Shown: one piece after another, positions 10,101 through 17,733 of the stretch
Layout: every line of letters begins with the position of its first letter
Numbering within the stretch: the stretch's first letter is position 1
DNA from: Cedecea neteri
Lineage (GTDB): Bacteria; Pseudomonadota; Gammaproteobacteria; Enterobacterales; Enterobacteriaceae
Direction of reading: 5' to 3'
DNA length: 64,000 bases
Assembly: GCF_000758305.1 (NCBI RefSeq)
Contig: NZ_CP009458.1
Span: 3,348,001 to 3,412,000, forward strand
Position numbers and translations under genes: made by a program
Notes under the pieces: generated by a model
What the model saw: only the letters and a program-made list of their open reading frames with translations
Databases searched by the model: none
Told to the model about the DNA's origin: nothing

Positions 10101-10473
10101 TCTCGACGGGCAAAAGCTGCGTTACTTTAACCAGATGGCCGACTGGCAAATGTTTCGCTGGCCGGGAGACACATATAAACCAGGCACCACGCTGACCTGG
10201 ACTTCAACCAGCGCCGGGGCACGCTTATTTGGTGATTACAGCGGGGCATGGGGTTTTATCCGCTGGCTGGAAGAAGGCAAACGGCAACAACTGGATAGCA
10301 GCCGGTGGATGATGAGTTTTACGGCCCCGGACGGGCGAACCCTGCAATGGGTGCTGCGCTCACAACTGGGGAAAGGGCCGCTGGCGCTTTTGGAACTGCG
10401 CAATTTTACGCTGCCGGAGCAGATATTTAGCGTGAACAATTTGACCGGACATCAGGAGTCAACGAATGAGTAA
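7102..10473 (+). CDS. tssM: TssM (IcmF) membrane-complex protein with altered C-terminus
   Basis: TssM spans the inner membrane and, with TssL and TssJ, forms the trans-envelope channel of the type VI system. This 1123-residue copy has TM helices near residues 7-27 and 43-62, a cytoplasmic domain, a third TM near 358-382, and a large periplasmic part. The segment LLLITGDEAAIEELVPG sits where an NTPase fold is expected but has no Walker A GK[ST]. The last ten residues, LTGHQESTNE, come from clpV-derived DNA read in another frame and overlap vgrG by 8 bases. A better tail (AAAQALMGDADSHNMDELN) lies at 16014-16073 just before tssA. The change probably does not destroy function, as only the tip is affected, but that is inference. 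Confidence 0.93.
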   Translation: MKNVSKSLGVGFLIVAILLVILFVLVQITQLPSSSGGDNFWYALASFIILTATLCTLVFFTLSRQQNSSPVAPDDENNHNEERAPGRYDFSTLSKHLRTRNLFFWHYKVRLLLITGDEAAIEELVPGLQQNQWLEGNRTVLIYGGSLSAEPDREKYTSLRKLRRGRPLDGIIRVLPHSLELTPQISDSDLRGLEKISELLRYSAPVWLWQLCDSKWPQAKRPEQAVGASFPARASLDDVARQMTNLLSPLTTQGVSQIVDNNNHDFLLRLGQQLKNGGISGWVDRLKPWLYASQQRVPLRGLMFSLTRTQSANATENANAETFIPESQRHTLTLPATWQGIVADCGRVRGRRVGLPWEQALALSLIAALGIWATGMLISFGLNYNQITSVATKAHYLAEQTSVSDVQLEALHDLRNDAGRLQHNIQDGAPWYQRFGLDHSRTLLDAMLPWYGVANTRLIRDPANAALTQKLTALVNSAPNSDKRAQLAKPGYDQLKAWLMMARPDKTDGAFFAQTMKVVEPVRAGVSPGLWQSLSPDLWAFYITELPNQPHWKITPDQQLIGQSRQVLLQQIGRRNAESTLYENMLKSVRRNFADVTLEDMTSGTDARRLFTTDEAVPGMFTRQAWEGGIQQAIEKAAKSRREEIDWVLSDSQHSVGADLSPEALKARLTQRYFTDFAGTWLNFLNSLRLNQANNITDVADQLTLMSDVRQSPLIALMNTLAWQGETGQKAEGISESIIKSAKDLVGGKNKPLIDQRDARAEGPLDETFGPLLTLMGKNKASSVMSADSTLSLQTYLTRITRVRLRLQQVASSSDPQEMMQTLAQTVFQGKSIDLTDTQQYGSLMAASLGEEWSGFGQTLFVQPLTQAWETVLQPSAAGLNDKWRRSVVANWHTAFDGRYPFAVSKSEVSLPMLAEFVRQDSGRIERFLTTQLNGVLHKEGSQWVPDKINGQGLTFNPAFLRAVNQLSQLSDILFTDGTQGINFELQARPAPQVVETLLTLDGQKLRYFNQMADWQMFRWPGDTYKPGTTLTWTSTSAGARLFGDYSGAWGFIRWLEEGKRQQLDSSRWMMSFTAPDGRTLQWVLRSQLGKGPLALLELRNFTLPEQIFSVNNLTGHQESTNE
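10411..10439 (+). repeat. Short direct repeat at left junction of inserted cassette
   Basis: These 29 bases encode LPEQIFSVNN near the end of tssM. They match 15984-16012 (LPERIFSVNN) at 24 of 29 positions in the same frame. The pair brackets the second vgrG-effector-PAAR cassette and marks the point where tssM was split. Confidence 0.8.
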
Positions 10474-12769
10474 TAATCCCCCGGCAGGATACAGCCACAG
10501 CCATCACCGGCTCGCGGTGAAGGGCTGCGAACCGGCCCTCGACGTGCTGGCGTTTACCGGCGAAGAAGCCCTGAGCAAACCGTTCAGCTACCGCATTGAG
10601 TTCACCAGCGAGAGCCACGCCATCAGCAAAGAAATGATGCTGATGCAGCCTGCCTCGCTGACGCTTCTGGCCCCGGTGGACCAGGGCTACGGTATCAAAG
10701 TACAGCAGCCGGTGCGGGTGATTCAGGGCGTGGTCAGCGGCTTTGAGCGCCTGAACACGTCCCGGGACGAGACTCATTATGCCCTGACGCTTCAGCCCCG
10801 TCTGGCGCTGCTCGACCGTTCGGTTCAGAACGCCATCTATCAGGACATGTCCGTCCCGCAGATTGTCGAAAAAATCCTGCGCGAGCGCCACAACATGCGC
10901 GGCCAGGACTTTGTGTTTTCACTCGCAAAAGAGTATCCGCGCCGCGAGCAGGTGATGCAGTACGGCGAGGACGACCTGCACTTCATCACCCGCCTGCTGG
11001 GCGAGGTGGGCATCTGGTTCCGCTTCACCACCGACACGCGGCTCAACATCGACGTGGTGGAGTTTTACGACAGCCAGCAGGGCTATGAGCGGGGGCCGGA
11101 GTTGCCTTCGGTGCCGCCGTCGGGCCAGCATTCACAGGGCATGGATTCGGTGTGGGAGATGGCGAGCCACCATCGCGTGGTGCCGCAGAAGGTCAGCACC
11201 CGGGATTACAACTACCGGCAGGCCACGGCAGAGATGACCGCGCAGGTGGATGTGACGCGGGGCGACACGACCACCTGTGGGGAGCACTACCGCTGGGCCG
11301 ACAACTACCTGACGGCGGGCAGCGCCTACGACCCGACCCCGGCGCCTGAATCGGGCGTGTTTTACGCCCGGATGCGCCACGAACGCTACCTGAACGGGCA
11401 GACGCAGGTCCAGGCCCTCACCAGCAGCCCGGTGCTCTCGCCGGGTCAGGTGCTGACCGTTACTGGCGGCTACGAAGTGGCGGAGGTGTTCGCTCAGGGC
11501 GTGCTCATCACGGGCATGACCAGCCATGCGCGCCGCGACAGAAACTTTGTGGTGAATTTTCACGGCATCCCGGACAGCACGGATTTTGGGTTCCACCCCG
11601 AGCCCGGCAGCCGCCCGGTGATGGCCGGCACGCTCCCGGCACGCGTGACCAGCACGACAGAAAACGACACCTACGGCCATATCGACAAAGATGGCCGCTA
11701 CCGCGTCAGTATGCTGTTTGACCGCGCCAGCTGGGAAACCGGGTTTGAAAGCCTGTGGGTGCGCCAGTCCAGGCCGTACGCCGGGGATACCTACGGCCTG
11801 CACCTGCCGTTGCTGGCGGGCACGGAAGTGGCCATCGGCTTTGAAGACGGCAACCCGGACAGGCCCTATATCGCCGGGGTCTTACACGACTCGGCCCATC
11901 CGGACCCTGTCACCATCCGCAACTACCGGCGGAACGTGCTGCGGACGCCTGCGAACAACAAAATCCGCCTCGACGATGAGCGTGGCAAGGAGCACATCAA
12001 GGTCTCCACCGAGTACGGCGGCAAGAGCCAGCTGAACCTGGGCCATCTGGTCGACAGCGAGAGGCAGGCGCGCGGGGAGGGCTTTGAATTAAGGACCGAC
12101 AGCCGGGGCGCCATCCGGGCGCAGAAGGGGATATTCATCAGCGCCGACGGGCAGGCGAAGGCGCAGGGCCAGGTGCTGGAGATGGAGCCCGCGCTTGCAC
12201 GGCTTTCAGCCGCATTAGTGGCAATGGAATCCCTGGCTGCCAGCGCGAAGCAGGCTCAGGCACTGGCTGCCGATGTCGGCCGTCAGCAAAAACTCCTCAG
12301 GCAAAAAATCGAACAATTGCATGAGGAGGTCATCCTGGGCAGTGCGCCAAAGGGCATGGCGCTGGTGAGTGGTGAAGATATGCAGTTATCAGCCAGTGAT
12401 AATCTGACGCTGACCGCAGGCAAACAACTGGATGTCGGAGCGCAGAAAGATTTCACGCTGGCCGCGGGGAAACAACTCAGCCTGTACAGCCGGGAAGGTG
12501 CAAAACTGTTCAGCTCGCATGACGATATTGATATTCAGGCGCAGGGCGGAAACATCACGACCTGGTCCACGCAGGACACACATATTTCGAGTGGCAGGAA
12601 ACTGGTTGTTACAGCACAGGATGAGCTGACGCTAATATGCGGCGGCGGTTATATCAAAATTAAGGGCGGGAATGTTGAGATTGGTGGCCCGGGTAAGCTG
12701 TTGATAAAGAACACGGGGATAAAGAAGGCGGGTGCCGGTAGTCTGCAGGGGGTGATGAAGTCGTTTGAG
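10440..12769 (+). repeat. Long direct repeat, right copy (clpV end plus vgrG core)
   Basis: This is the second copy of 710-3039. Its first 26 bases derive from the end of clpV but are read here as the end of tssM; the rest is the vgrG core. Such long near-identical repeats allow recombination that would delete or duplicate everything between them, including tssM. Confidence 0.92.
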
Positions 12770-12955
12770 CCAGAAACATTTGATGAAAAATTTGTCATTA
12801 CCCATCCTGTTACTGGTAAACCTTTAGCAAATCAAAACTATGACATTCATATGCCGGACGGAAAAATATTGTCCGGCATCACAGATAATTCAGGAAACTC
12901 CGCACTGGTTATGTCAAAAGCGGTTGATGGACTGAAGATCGTGCTGAAAAAATAA
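10466..12955 (+). CDS. vgrG: VgrG spike protein, copy 2
   Basis: The protein has 829 residues and the same domain order as copy 1: gp27-like, gp5 OB-like, beta-helix/DUF2345, then a tail of about 60 residues. Up to KSFE (residue 768) it differs from copy 1 by only about a dozen residues. The tail then differs strongly: it carries HPVTGKPLANQNYDIHMPDG and SGITDNSGNS, still the shape of a transthyretin-like effector dock. The genes behind it are a lipoprotein, Tle and PAAR, so this VgrG probably carries the second Tle. Its start overlaps the altered end of tssM. Confidence 0.95.
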   Translation: MSNNPPAGYSHSHHRLAVKGCEPALDVLAFTGEEALSKPFSYRIEFTSESHAISKEMMLMQPASLTLLAPVDQGYGIKVQQPVRVIQGVVSGFERLNTSRDETHYALTLQPRLALLDRSVQNAIYQDMSVPQIVEKILRERHNMRGQDFVFSLAKEYPRREQVMQYGEDDLHFITRLLGEVGIWFRFTTDTRLNIDVVEFYDSQQGYERGPELPSVPPSGQHSQGMDSVWEMASHHRVVPQKVSTRDYNYRQATAEMTAQVDVTRGDTTTCGEHYRWADNYLTAGSAYDPTPAPESGVFYARMRHERYLNGQTQVQALTSSPVLSPGQVLTVTGGYEVAEVFAQGVLITGMTSHARRDRNFVVNFHGIPDSTDFGFHPEPGSRPVMAGTLPARVTSTTENDTYGHIDKDGRYRVSMLFDRASWETGFESLWVRQSRPYAGDTYGLHLPLLAGTEVAIGFEDGNPDRPYIAGVLHDSAHPDPVTIRNYRRNVLRTPANNKIRLDDERGKEHIKVSTEYGGKSQLNLGHLVDSERQARGEGFELRTDSRGAIRAQKGIFISADGQAKAQGQVLEMEPALARLSAALVAMESLAASAKQAQALAADVGRQQKLLRQKIEQLHEEVILGSAPKGMALVSGEDMQLSASDNLTLTAGKQLDVGAQKDFTLAAGKQLSLYSREGAKLFSSHDDIDIQAQGGNITTWSTQDTHISSGRKLVVTAQDELTLICGGGYIKIKGGNVEIGGPGKLLIKNTGIKKAGAGSLQGVMKSFEPETFDEKFVITHPVTGKPLANQNYDIHMPDGKILSGITDNSGNSALVMSKAVDGLKIVLKK

Positions 12956-12969
12956 AAAGGAATAGAGTC

Positions 12970-13710
12970 ATGATGAATCTGATTATACGGATGTGCTTTA
13001 TATATAGTGTGTTTGTTCTGAGTGGTTGTGTCGCGGGTCCTTATGGTGGCGGTGTTGCCTTTGTGAATCCGTTTTCTGCAACAAATAACACACAGAAAGA
13101 ACCGGAAAATAAAAAACAGCAACCTGAGGTGTATGGTCCGCCGCAGATAATTTATCACATTGATAAAGACCGTTACTTTACGTTGGAAGAATACACGCGT
13201 TGTGAAAACGGGAAAACATTTTACAACAATAAAGCGAAAGGTATTCACGTTAAAGTGGCAAATACCTCAGGATATATGTTCAAAGGGCGTTTCTTCTGGC
13301 TCTCCAGCCGTGATGACTATTTAGCATTTCCATTAAATGATGAAAAGCCTGCCTGCCGCGGCTCCGACAAGGGGTGTATGAATGTCGTGGCGGTGACAAC
13401 CGATGGTGGAAAAACTCTGCGTTCGGTGACGTACGGGTCAAATACGCAAGATCCCAATGGCGATACAAAAGATTACGATATGCTGGTGACCAATGACGGA
13501 TTTTATATGATTGAGTATGCTTTTAAGGAACGATCTCCGACTAGTGCTTATGCTTTGAAGTGGACATTTAGCCCTGCATCCAAGGAATCAAACCCCGCTT
13601 ATCCTGGGGTAACGGGGCCAATTTATCAACCTGAACTTTCATTTGATGTTTCTCAGGTACCCCAAGAAATTATGAAATGTGATCGTAAACTGGAACCAAA
13701 ACACCAGTAG
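12970..13710 (+). CDS. Tli3-like immunity lipoprotein
   Basis: This 246-residue protein has a lipoprotein signal: a short basic start, a hydrophobic stretch, and the lipobox VLSGC with Cys near residue 20. The residue after Cys is Val, so transport to the outer membrane is likely. A Pro/Gln-rich linker follows, then a globular domain with four further cysteines. Tle3 effectors are paired with periplasm-facing lipoprotein immunity proteins (Tli3), and this gene sits directly before the tle gene. Protection of the producing cell from that phospholipase is therefore likely but inferred. A second ATG one codon later is possible. The gene is AT-rich. Confidence 0.75.
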   Translation: MMNLIIRMCFIYSVFVLSGCVAGPYGGGVAFVNPFSATNNTQKEPENKKQQPEVYGPPQIIYHIDKDRYFTLEEYTRCENGKTFYNNKAKGIHVKVANTSGYMFKGRFFWLSSRDDYLAFPLNDEKPACRGSDKGCMNVVAVTTDGGKTLRSVTYGSNTQDPNGDTKDYDMLVTNDGFYMIEYAFKERSPTSAYALKWTFSPASKESNPAYPGVTGPIYQPELSFDVSQVPQEIMKCDRKLEPKHQ

Positions 13711-13723
13711 GAAGGATTATCAA

Positions 13724-15664
13724 ATGAATAGAAAAACATCTCCTACACGAAAGGTTGAAGTTTATACTACGGATAATGGCACTCCATTTTCTTACTCTGT
13801 GACATCACATAAAAACGTTAAAGTTAATGCAGAGGTTCAACCTCCTTTGCAACTACCTGGCCTGATTATATTCGTTCACGGAGTAAACTCTGAGGGTGAA
13901 TGGTATGACCATGCTGAAAAGGCACTGTGTGACGGATTAAATGAACGGCTGGGATTGTCATCTCTGGATGAGAAATTTAGATTACTAGAGAATAAATATG
14001 AAAAAGCTTACTGGAATGAAGAACATACTGCTTGGATAGTGCCACCTCGAAAAATAACTGAAGAAGGCCGTTCTCCTGTTATTCGTTTCTACTGGGGGTA
14101 TCGTGCTGCGGATAATACAACGGATAAATATGCTATCCCACTTAAAAATAAGCAGGGTGATAACTATTACGACCTGACGCCTGAGCAGCAAAAAAGCGGA
14201 GGCCCGTTTTACTGGGGAGGTGGCCCGTTCCAGAATGGTTGTAACCAACTGGTCAGCTTATGGAGCGATAAAGGGTTTGATAACTGGCCTTCTGCGCTGG
14301 GGGTTCCTGTTCCATTCAGTACGCAATTACTGAACGGAGAGCGAGATAGATTATTAACGGCAGCCCCTCCACGTCATTATTATGCTCACGCAGCAGGTCG
14401 TCTGGCAAAGCTCATTAAAACCATCCGTAATAAACATCCTGAAGATACGGTGACCGTGATCTCTCACAGCCAGGGAACCATGATCGCATTGGGCGCAGCT
14501 GCAATAGAGGCGCCTGATGCACTTTTTGTGATGAATTCCCCTTATGCACTGGATAATGAAATGACAACTTATATTTCATATCCCATGGATGAAATTATCA
14601 GTAAAGAAGCCAGAGAAGCGACCTTTGCCGATATTGTGAAGAAAGTCGCTGAAAACAAAACGCGTTTGAAACAGCAGGGATGTGGCCGATTACTGGCCGG
14701 AGCCAGCAGTGATGGTGAAAGCTGGACGCCGGAAGGTAAAACCCATGGAGGCGTACCGGAGCGCGATAACCATGGAACTACCTGGATCTACTGCAATCCT
14801 CATGACCGAGTAATGGGGTCTGCACCTTTGCGCAGTATTGGCTGGCAGGGATTGCCAAACACTGAGAAAAGCCATTTTACTGAATCTCACCTTCTTTTTA
14901 AGGCCGCTGGTGACACCTTATACGTGCGTATGCTTGGACGAAATACACCTTGCGGCAATGTACCTGACACTCAGACTCATTTCAGCAATCTTGGTGATGG
15001 AAAGCCATTTTGGGACAGTACCACCACCTTTATGCAGAAGATGACTTGGCCTGAGCCTGCTGGCGACCAGAAATTGTCCATAAACGCGCCACGGGTTCCC
15101 GAGCCTCTTTCAGCAGACGAGCTTAAAGATTTCGATGAGGATTATCGCAGCAAAGAAAAACAAACCGGTCCGGTTGGCTATGGTTATGGGCAAATTGATC
15201 CTAAATTGAATACCCCTATTGATGTCGACTATCGCTATTACATATCACTCTACGGTTATTTTGATCAGAAAATGATCCCCAAAAAAGAGACTGGTTATTA
15301 TCAGCCGGGACCTGGTTCTAAGGATGACCGTACTAGGTATGAAAAACAGTCCAGAGCAGAAATGCTGGAAGATGTGCGTACTTATGTTCAACGACCGACA
15401 GACCACAGCACTTTGCCAGCGGACGAACGCTTTATGAAAAGAGTTGTTGCTTATGATTTACCCATCGGATATTGCTGGCATTCGTGGGACAGAGAAAGTC
15501 TTGCTGAACTACGCTACCAAGCTGACTGGTTAGAAAGCGACGACTATTACTGGACAGGTAAGCTGACGATCCCTGCCATGCCTGCAATTATAAGAAGGGA
15601 CGTGGCCAGTGATGCTGCAGAAAATAAAGCACATGAAATGGAAAGGCTTCAACGTAAAAAATAA
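13724..15664 (+). CDS. Tle3-type T6SS phospholipase effector, copy 2
   Basis: This 646-residue hydrolase is a diverged paralogue of the one at 3480. Shared blocks are LIIFVHGVNSEGEWYDHAE near residue 45, GGGPFQNGCNQL, the nucleophile elbow SHSQGT with Ser249, NPHDRVMGS and RPTDHSTLP. I chose the ATG at 13724 because it follows GGAAGG at good spacing and its product aligns with copy 1; the upstream ATG at 13679 lies inside the lipoprotein gene. The two effectors differ throughout, so each probably needs its own immunity protein. It has no signal peptide. It would attack phospholipids of target cells after delivery by VgrG copy 2. Confidence 0.85.
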   Translation: MNRKTSPTRKVEVYTTDNGTPFSYSVTSHKNVKVNAEVQPPLQLPGLIIFVHGVNSEGEWYDHAEKALCDGLNERLGLSSLDEKFRLLENKYEKAYWNEEHTAWIVPPRKITEEGRSPVIRFYWGYRAADNTTDKYAIPLKNKQGDNYYDLTPEQQKSGGPFYWGGGPFQNGCNQLVSLWSDKGFDNWPSALGVPVPFSTQLLNGERDRLLTAAPPRHYYAHAAGRLAKLIKTIRNKHPEDTVTVISHSQGTMIALGAAAIEAPDALFVMNSPYALDNEMTTYISYPMDEIISKEAREATFADIVKKVAENKTRLKQQGCGRLLAGASSDGESWTPEGKTHGGVPERDNHGTTWIYCNPHDRVMGSAPLRSIGWQGLPNTEKSHFTESHLLFKAAGDTLYVRMLGRNTPCGNVPDTQTHFSNLGDGKPFWDSTTTFMQKMTWPEPAGDQKLSINAPRVPEPLSADELKDFDEDYRSKEKQTGPVGYGYGQIDPKLNTPIDVDYRYYISLYGYFDQKMIPKKETGYYQPGPGSKDDRTRYEKQSRAEMLEDVRTYVQRPTDHSTLPADERFMKRVVAYDLPIGYCWHSWDRESLAELRYQADWLESDDYYWTGKLTIPAMPAIIRRDVASDAAENKAHEMERLQRKK

Positions 15665-15708
15665 CCCAATGGGTGCAATGCAGGCATTTTAATTTTAAGG
15701 AATGAAAT

Positions 15709-15972
15709 ATTGGAAAGTTTGCCGTTGTTTTAGAAGATGCCACTACGCATGGTGGTAAAGTCACATCAGCCTCATCCAGCTTCGATATTTCAGGGAAGAA
15801 TGCTGCACTATTAAATGACACAGTATCTTGTCCTGAGCACGGCACAAATAAAATTATTGAGTGCGATGTTTCTGCGTATGAAGAAAATGGGCGTGGAATT
15901 GTATTACATGGCTGCAGAACGCAATGCCGAGCAATAGTCATTGCAAGCATGCAGGATATGGAGGTTGATTGA
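15709..15972 (+). CDS. PAAR-domain protein, copy 2, with ATT in place of the start codon
   Basis: This frame has 88 codons including the stop, the same length as PAAR copy 1, and aligns with it to the last residue. Where copy 1 has ATG this one has ATT, preceded by TAAGGA at normal spacing. ATT is a rare but real start (as in infC), so weak translation is possible; a TGA lies two codons upstream. Changes against copy 1 include Y to C and G to R around the last Cys (GCRTQCRAIV against GYRTQCGAIV). The gene may be weakly expressed or decaying, leaving PAAR copy 1 to serve both spikes. The stop overlaps the ATG of the chimeric reading frame that follows. Confidence 0.65.
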   Translation: MGKFAVVLEDATTHGGKVTSASSSFDISGKNAALLNDTVSCPEHGTNKIIECDVSAYEENGRGIVLHGCRTQCRAIVIASMQDMEVD

Positions 15973-16073
15973 TGGGATGGTCACTGCCCGAAAGGATATT
16001 CAGCGTGAACAACGCTGCGGCACAGGCGCTGATGGGCGACGCTGATAGCCATAACATGGATGAACTGAACTAA
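15972..16073 (+). pseudogene. Junction frame: tla3 start fused to displaced tail of tssM
   Basis: This 33-codon frame begins MGWSLPE, exactly the start of the tla3-like gene, and continues RIFSVNN, which matches the end of intact TssM, then AAAQALMGDADSHNMDELN and stop. The TAA overlaps the tssA ATG (TAATG), the tight coupling expected for an original tssM-tssA boundary. I read it as the native 3' end of tssM, displaced when the second cassette was inserted. The fusion point falls in the codons for LPE, shared by both genes. It probably has no function of its own, but translation through it may couple PAAR copy 2 to tssA. Confidence 0.8.
15984..16012 (+). repeat. Short direct repeat at right junction of inserted cassette
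   Basis: This is the partner of 10411-10439 (24 of 29 bases the same). It encodes LPERIFSVNN and joins the tla3-derived start to the displaced tssM tail. The five differences show that the two sides have diverged, or that the incoming DNA came from a related strain. Confidence 0.8.
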
Positions 16074-17674
16074 TGCATTCTCTACACAATCTCGTTTCAG
16101 CCTGCCAGGTGGAGGAAACTTTGCTTCGGCAACAGGCGCAGGCCCGAATCGAACACTGGGATCACTGGCTGACGCCAATCAATGACGCCTCGTTAACAGG
16201 AGAGGATCCCGGCTATGACGATGATTTTCAGCGTATCCGGGAAGAGGTTAACCAGCTCTCGGGGATTGATACCGGCCTGATTTGTACCCTGGCCGAAAAA
16301 CTGCTGACAACCACCGCCAAAGATATCCGGGTTGCCACCTACTATTGCTGGGCTCGTTTGCACCAGGACGGGGAAGGCGGGTTCGCCGAAGGGCTGGAGC
16401 TACTGGCGGGGATGCTGCAACGCTTTGGTTTGCAGCTTCACCCACAGCGAGATCGCAGTCGAAAAGCCGCGCTGGAATGGCTGGCCGGTTCTCGCGTGCT
16501 TGCCAGCCTCTCACTCTATCCGGAAGTGGGGCGGGAGGATGCACAGCGTACTCTCGGCGCGCTACTTTTGATTGCCGACAGCCTCGAAGCCGGGACTGGT
16601 GAATCCCGCCCGGAGCTGAATGCGTTACACAGCGCGCTGGAATCACGCCTGGTGAAGGCCGGCGGAGTGGACGCCGTGGTACCGCAAAACGCCAGCGACG
16701 CTGTGCAAACCTCGTATGACGCCGAAACGGCAGGCAGCCCGCCGCCAGTACTCAGCCGCATTACTTCCGGGCAGGACCTTTTGGCTCAGGCTCGAATTCT
16801 GACGAGCTATCTGCGCGAGCAACCCGGAGGCTGGCTGGCGGCTCATCGGCTGATGAAAAGCCTTCGCCACGACACGCTGCAAGAGATTCCTGCTCCAGAC
16901 GGAAAGGGAAATACCCGCATCGAACCGCCGCGCGCCGATCAGCGGGCAATGCTCAAGCGTCTCTATCTGCAGCAAAGCTGGTCGGAAATCCTTGAGCAAG
17001 CCGACAGCAACTTTTCCCGCGGGGCCAATCACCTGTGGCTTGACCTGCAGTGGTATATCCATGAAGCACTGGAGAAGTCGGGGCAGGATGTACTGGCTGG
17101 CGTCATTATTGCCGATTTGAAAGGATTTCTTCGCCGGCTCACCGGGATAGAAACGCTGGCGTTTAATGACGGCACGCCCTTTGCTGACGAGGTGACGCTG
17201 AACTGGATTAACCAGCACGTCCTGGCCGATGTTACAGGCTATAAAGATGAGCCGGTCAGCGCCGGCAGCGCGGTTGACAACGATATCCTGGCGCTTGAGC
17301 CAGAGGCGCTGGAAAAGGCGGACAGCGAAGGTCTGGAGGCCTCGCTGCAATGGCTGCAGACGCGTCCGGGTGCGGATTCGACCAAAGATAAATGGCTGCT
17401 TCGCCTGTTGATGGCTCGCGTGGCTGAACAGAAAGGCAAAAACGAACTGGCCCTGCATTTGCTCGGGGAGCTGGACTTTTCAGCCCAATCCATCACGCTC
17501 GCGCACTGGACGCCCGCGCTGCTGTACGAAGTCAAATCCCGCCGCCTCCGACTGCTGCGTATGAAAGCGGCCCGCAGTGAAACCGACAAATCACGCCTCC
17601 AGCCTGAGATGGACCAGCTTCTGTCCGGCCTGATTACGCTCGACCCGGCCAGTTCCGCCGTGTTGTGCATCTGA
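16073..17674 (+). CDS. tssA: TssA-family cap protein (ImpA_N domain, VasJ-like)
   Basis: This 533-residue protein opens with the ImpA-type N-terminal domain, seen as GEDPGYDDDFQRIREEVNQLSGID followed by ICTLAEKLL and a helical hairpin ending near residue 130. A middle domain and a helical C-terminal domain (about 380-530) follow. TssA proteins guide assembly of baseplate, tube and sheath in the cytoplasm. The start overlaps the stop of the displaced tssM tail, which supports an ancestral tssM-tssA order. It is the first gene of a tight run with tssF, tssG, tssJ and tssE. Confidence 0.85.
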   Translation: MHSLHNLVSACQVEETLLRQQAQARIEHWDHWLTPINDASLTGEDPGYDDDFQRIREEVNQLSGIDTGLICTLAEKLLTTTAKDIRVATYYCWARLHQDGEGGFAEGLELLAGMLQRFGLQLHPQRDRSRKAALEWLAGSRVLASLSLYPEVGREDAQRTLGALLLIADSLEAGTGESRPELNALHSALESRLVKAGGVDAVVPQNASDAVQTSYDAETAGSPPPVLSRITSGQDLLAQARILTSYLREQPGGWLAAHRLMKSLRHDTLQEIPAPDGKGNTRIEPPRADQRAMLKRLYLQQSWSEILEQADSNFSRGANHLWLDLQWYIHEALEKSGQDVLAGVIIADLKGFLRRLTGIETLAFNDGTPFADEVTLNWINQHVLADVTGYKDEPVSAGSAVDNDILALEPEALEKADSEGLEASLQWLQTRPGADSTKDKWLLRLLMARVAEQKGKNELALHLLGELDFSAQSITLAHWTPALLYEVKSRRLRLLRMKAARSETDKSRLQPEMDQLLSGLITLDPASSAVLCI

Positions 17675-17733
17675 TTACCTTTCAGGTAGTCGGGTTCTAT
17701 TTCATCAAAAACACTTACTCCGCACAGAAAATT

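Noticed and set aside
10430..10473. Altered TssM end as a sequencing error
   Set aside because: The displaced tail with its tssA overlap is found at 15984-16073, and the new end is recognisable clpV DNA, so the change is a real rearrangement.
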